Of a stretch of 64,000 nucleotides of DNA, positions 61,233-64,000 are shown piece after piece. Below the pieces are notes generated by a model, which saw only the letters and a program-made list of their open reading frames with translations, did not search any database and was not told the origin of the DNA. The DNA is taken from NCBI RefSeq assembly GCF_003853645.1, contig NZ_QTPO01000001.1:62001-126000 (forward strand), in the 5' to 3' direction. Origin of the DNA: Burkholderia sp. Bp9143 (lineage in GTDB: Bacteria > Pseudomonadota > Gammaproteobacteria > Burkholderiales > Burkholderiaceae). The first letter of the stretch is position 1. The number at the start of each line of letters is the position of its first letter. The position numbers and the translations under genes were made by a program.

Positions 61233-61988
61233 TCAGTGGAATGTGCTGCCCGCGAGCATCCCGCCGTCGACGATGAATTCCGAACCCGTGCAATACGCGG
61301 ATTCGTCGGACGCGAGGAACAGCACGAGGCTCGCCACTTCGTCGGGCTTGCCGATGCGCGCGATCGGCAGTCCGCCATAGATCGACGAAGGGTCGAAATC
61401 GGCGTATTCCGGCGGGCGTGCCATCGCGGTGTCGATGCCACCAGGGTGGACCGAGTTCACGCGGATGCCGTAGCGGCCGAACTCGAGTGCGGCGGCCTTC
61501 GTCATCCCGCGCACCGCGAACTTGCTCGACACATAGGCGCTGCCGCCGGCCACGCCTTCCATTCCGGCCGTCGACGACACGTTGACGATCGAGCCGCCAC
61601 CCGCATCCTTCAGCGCGGCCAGTGCCGATTTCATGCCGAGCCAGCAGCCGACCTGGTTGACGTCGATCACCTTGCGATAGTCGTCGAGCGAACACGATTC
61701 GATCGGCACGAGCTTCAGGATCGCCGCGTTGTTCACGAGGATGTCCAGCCGACCGAAATGCGCGAGCGTCGCATGGACGGCGGTATGCCAGTCGTCTTCG
61801 TTCGTCACGTCGAGATGCTGGTAGCGCGCGGCGTCGCCGAGTTCCGCCGCGATGCATTGGCCCGCGTCGTCCAGCACGTCGGCGATCACCACGCGTGCGC
61901 CTTCGGCGACGAACCGGCGTGCCTCCGCCTCGCCCTGGCCGCGGGCACCGCCCGTGATCAACGCCACCTTGCCTTCGAGTCGTTTCAT
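61233..61988 (-). CDS. SDR-family oxidoreductase
   Basis: 251 aa classical SDR. KVALITGGARGQGEAEARRF (residues 7-26), LVNNAAI, Ser in VNVSSTAGM, YVSSK, VHPGGIDTAM and the closing YCTGSEFIVDGG. Convergent with the NCS1 permease gene (31-bp gap). Resembles 3-alpha/20-beta-hydroxysteroid dehydrogenase-type enzymes; exact substrate unknown. Confidence 0.92.
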   Translation of the reverse strand: MKRLEGKVALITGGARGQGEAEARRFVAEGARVVIADVLDDAGQCIAAELGDAARYQHLDVTNEDDWHTAVHATLAHFGRLDILVNNAAILKLVPIESCSLDDYRKVIDVNQVGCWLGMKSALAALKDAGGGSIVNVSSTAGMEGVAGGSAYVSSKFAVRGMTKAAALEFGRYGIRVNSVHPGGIDTAMARPPEYADFDPSSIYGGLPIARIGKPDEVASLVLFLASDESAYCTGSEFIVDGGMLAGSTFH

Positions 61989-62249
61989 CGTGTTTGCTCC
62001 TGTGAGAGAAGGGGGACGCGCGCGGGCCCGCTCATGCAGGGGCCGACACGTCGGTGTCGTTCATGGTGTCTCCGTAGCGGGGCGCCGCGCGATGAGTGAC
62101 GGCCATGATGGCAACAAAGCCGGTACTTCGTGCCATCCAAACGGACGAGTTGCGTGGTCTGGATTGCGCGGGCGTCATACGGCGCCGCGACGAAGCGCAC
62201 ACGAGGTGAAGACCGGAAAGCGGGGAGGAGCAGGGAGAGGCGTTCCACG

Positions 62250-62412
62250 CGTTTTCCGGCGTTCGGCACCTTGAGCGTCAGCCTGCATACGGTCGCGGCG
62301 ATCGTGTCGGACCGGATTGGCCGGCCGCCCGTGCTGATCGTCGGCACGCTGTCGCTGCTGACGGTCACGTACCCGCTGTTCTCGTGGCTGGCCGCCGCGC
62401 TGTCGTGGACGG
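62250..62412 (+). pseudogene. Fragment of an MFS (MHS-type) transporter
   Basis: The reading FGTLSVSLHTVAAIVSDRIG then RPPVLIVGTLSLLTVTYPLF plus SWLAAA is the motif-A loop and following helix of metabolite:H+ symporters (compare PLSDRIGRRPVLIAGTL). Nothing before or after in any frame continues the fold. It lies in the 625-bp stretch between the SDR and the hydrolase; the remainder of that stretch shows no gene. Confidence 0.65.
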
Positions 62413-62613
62413 TTGCGTGCAGGTTGGCCCGATCCTGTCGGACATTGTCTTGCGGGACGCTGTCGCGCGGGGGCGTGCGGCCCGACACTGGCGCCTCGCG
62501 GTCACGGCAGGCCAGCCCACGGCGGCAACCTGCCGCGGGGCCGCGTGCGGCGGCGCCGGCCTTGCCGGACCGTCGTTCCGTTCGATGTGCCAACCTGGAG
62601 TAGAGAGCGACCC

Positions 62614-63225
62614 ATGCAACATCCGACCATCCGTACCCTGGCCGGCGCGAGCGTGCCGACGTCGATCGATGCCGCTCGCACCGCGCTGCTGGTGATCGAT
62701 TTCCAGAACGAATATTTCAGCGGCCGCCTGCCGATTCCGGACGGGCCGCGTGCGCTGGGCAACGCGCAGCGCGTGATCGCGTTCGCCGATCGCGCGGGCA
62801 TCCCGGTGTTCCACATCCAGCACGTGGGCGCGGCCGACGGCCTGCTGTTCGCCGACGGCAGCGACGGCTTCCGCTTTCATGCGGACCTGCAGCCCGCGCC
62901 GCATCACGCGGTCGTGAAGAAGACCTCGGTGAGCGTGTTCCCGACGACGGACATCGACGCGCGTCTGAAGGCGGCCGGCATCGACACGCTGATCGTCACC
63001 GGGCTGATGACGCATGCGTGCGTCGCCGGCGCGGCCCGCGATGCGGTGCCGCTCGGCTATGCGGTGATCATCGTCGACGACGCATGCGCGACGCGTGATC
63101 TCGACGTCGCGGACGGCGGCACGATGCCGCACCACGACCTCCATCGTGCGACGCTGGCCGCGCTGTCGGACACGTTCGGCGACGTGCTGACGACCGAGCA
63201 GGTGCTCGCGTTCGACGTCGCCTGA
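62614..63225 (+). CDS. Isochorismatase-family cysteine hydrolase
   Basis: 203 aa. Catalytic triad by pattern: Asp in ALLVIDFQNEYFSG (near residue 29), Lys in AVVKKTSVSVF, Cys in TGLMTHACVAGAARDAVPLG (near residue 138). The cis-peptide region before the Cys is normal. Such enzymes cleave C-N or ether bonds in isochorismate, nicotinamide, ureidoacrylate or carbamoyl compounds. With the NCS1 permease nearby, nitrogen-heterocycle breakdown is a reasonable guess. GGAGTAGAGAG precedes the start. Confidence 0.9.
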   Translation: MQHPTIRTLAGASVPTSIDAARTALLVIDFQNEYFSGRLPIPDGPRALGNAQRVIAFADRAGIPVFHIQHVGAADGLLFADGSDGFRFHADLQPAPHHAVVKKTSVSVFPTTDIDARLKAAGIDTLIVTGLMTHACVAGAARDAVPLGYAVIIVDDACATRDLDVADGGTMPHHDLHRATLAALSDTFGDVLTTEQVLAFDVA

Positions 63226-63261
63226 CGTACGCGCGGCCCGCGCTCAGGCCGCGCTCAAGTG

Positions 63262-64000
63262 CTCGATCGGCCCAGCCCGACGCCGCGTAGACGACTTCGC
63301 CGCGGAAGCACGTCACGATCACGCGCATTTGCGCGAACGTGCCGATCGGGTGCTCGAACGGATTGCGGTCGAGGATCGCGAGACTCGGCATCCTTGCCCG
63401 CCTCCAGCGAGCCTGTTCAGTCGTCGAAGCACAGCGCATACGCGGTGTTCATCGTATACGCCTCGAGCATCGTGAGCGGGTCGCGGCGTTCGTGCGGATT
63501 CCACGGCGGGCTGGCGGGCGGATCGATCAGCCGGTGCGTGACGCCGGTCTGGATGATCTGCGTCGGGTCCATCATGCTCACCGACCAGTCAACCCGCCGC
63601 GAGCATCGCGCCCGCGTTGCGCAGGCTGCGGAACGGATAATTGCGCGCGGTGCGCTCGGGGCCGAGCAGGTCGCGGTAGAGCGGTTGCTGTTCTTCGCGC
63701 GCGGCGGTCCACAGGGTCTGTACGGTCACGATCGCGCCGAGCGTCGTCGTGTCGATGTCCTCGTTGCACGAGAGCACGAGCTGCGAATCGGTGACGCGTT
63801 CGATAGGCGGGAGCAGCGTGTCTTTGCGCCAGTCGCCCAGCGTATACCGATCGAGTGCGTGACGGGTGCCGCCGGGATCGTCTCCGCCGCGAAGAACATC
63901 ATGTCGACGCTGTCGACTGCTTGCGTGCCCGTGCCGTGTCGCGAGGTGTTGGCCGCGCATCGGTGCGCGGGCCGCCCGATCAGAACATCGTGTTCGCGTT
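63262..64000 (-). pseudogene. Frameshifted amidohydrolase (YtcJ/Amidohydro_3-like)
   Basis: Reading leftward from the window edge, LLGPERTARNYPFRSLRNAG and AMLAAG lead into a stop near 63589. DWSVSMMDPTQIIQTGVTHR, PPASPPWNPHERRDPLTMLE and AYTMNTAYALCFDD continue in a second frame, to a stop at about 63419. LAILDRNPFEHPIGTFAQMR and VIVTCFRGEVVYAA complete it in a third. These are consecutive parts of one amidohydrolase C-terminal half, broken by at least two frameshifts and one nonsense codon. The 5' part lies outside the window. Confidence 0.75.

Noticed and set aside
1-64000. tRNA, rRNA, insertion sequences, prophage or conjugation genes
   Set aside because: No cloverleaf, ribosomal RNA stretch, transposase or phage gene was recognised.

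Overview
The window is high-GC, densely coded chromosomal DNA with the look of a Burkholderia (probably Burkholderia cepacia complex) genome. The genus call is an inference from composition and from families such as DUF3331, DUF3156, the neutral zinc metallopeptidase and the piuC iron locus. Many small metabolic cassettes each sit beside their own regulator (six intact LysR-type, two AraC, and one each of LacI, LuxR, RpiR, TetR, SoxR and ArsR type). That style suggests a secondary replicon, but the sequence does not prove it. I saw no rRNA, tRNA, CRISPR array, insertion sequence or phage.

Left part (1-10 kb): two PIN-domain toxin-antitoxin pairs flank an iron operon (TonB siderophore receptor, Sel1-repeat protein, PiuC dioxygenase) with a Fur-like box. 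Next is an aspartate carbamoyltransferase with an N-terminal helix-turn-helix domain. A perfect inverted repeat overlaps its promoter, and a second copy of the repeat core lies inside the gene. An entericidin-like small lipoprotein with a strong terminator, a DMT exporter and an AraC regulator follow.

10-22 kb: a MoaF/MoaE-like pair, a DapB-like protein, SDR enzymes, a RidA protein, an MFS drug exporter divergent from a LysR regulator, a frameshifted small gene, a second LysR/epimerase pair, and a membrane-anchored zinc metallopeptidase.

22-31 kb: an apparent amine/amino-acid catabolic cluster with a LuxR regulator, aldehyde dehydrogenase, class III aminotransferase, APC permease, DUF3156 protein, EutR-like AraC activator and porin. 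Four of its transcription units share the box TTGCYRATTTG, 26-27 bp upstream of a -10-like hexamer, which suggests a local regulon.

31-36 kb: a sugar ABC importer (binding protein and two permeases, no ATPase) with a 22-bp palindrome in front and a LacI regulator behind. A phosphatidylinositol-specific phospholipase C-like gene starts 6 bp from the LacI start.

36-52 kb: an unrecognised small protein, LysE exporter, GNAT, ArsR/old-yellow-enzyme pair, a decayed LysR gene, an amidohydrolase/MFS/LysR unit, a LysR/SDR pair, a patatin, a metallophosphoesterase-cupredoxin pair, and a two-gene NitT/TauT-type ABC transporter with a fused double permease.

52-64 kb: an RpiR regulator divergent from gamma-glutamyltransferase and a dicarboxylate/amino-acid symporter; a TetR/NDH-2 pair around a palindrome; SoxR facing the stump of an RND efflux adaptor; then an NCS1 permease, SDR and isochorismatase-type hydrolase among remnants of an MFS transporter and an amidohydrolase. 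The right end is therefore a zone of gene decay.
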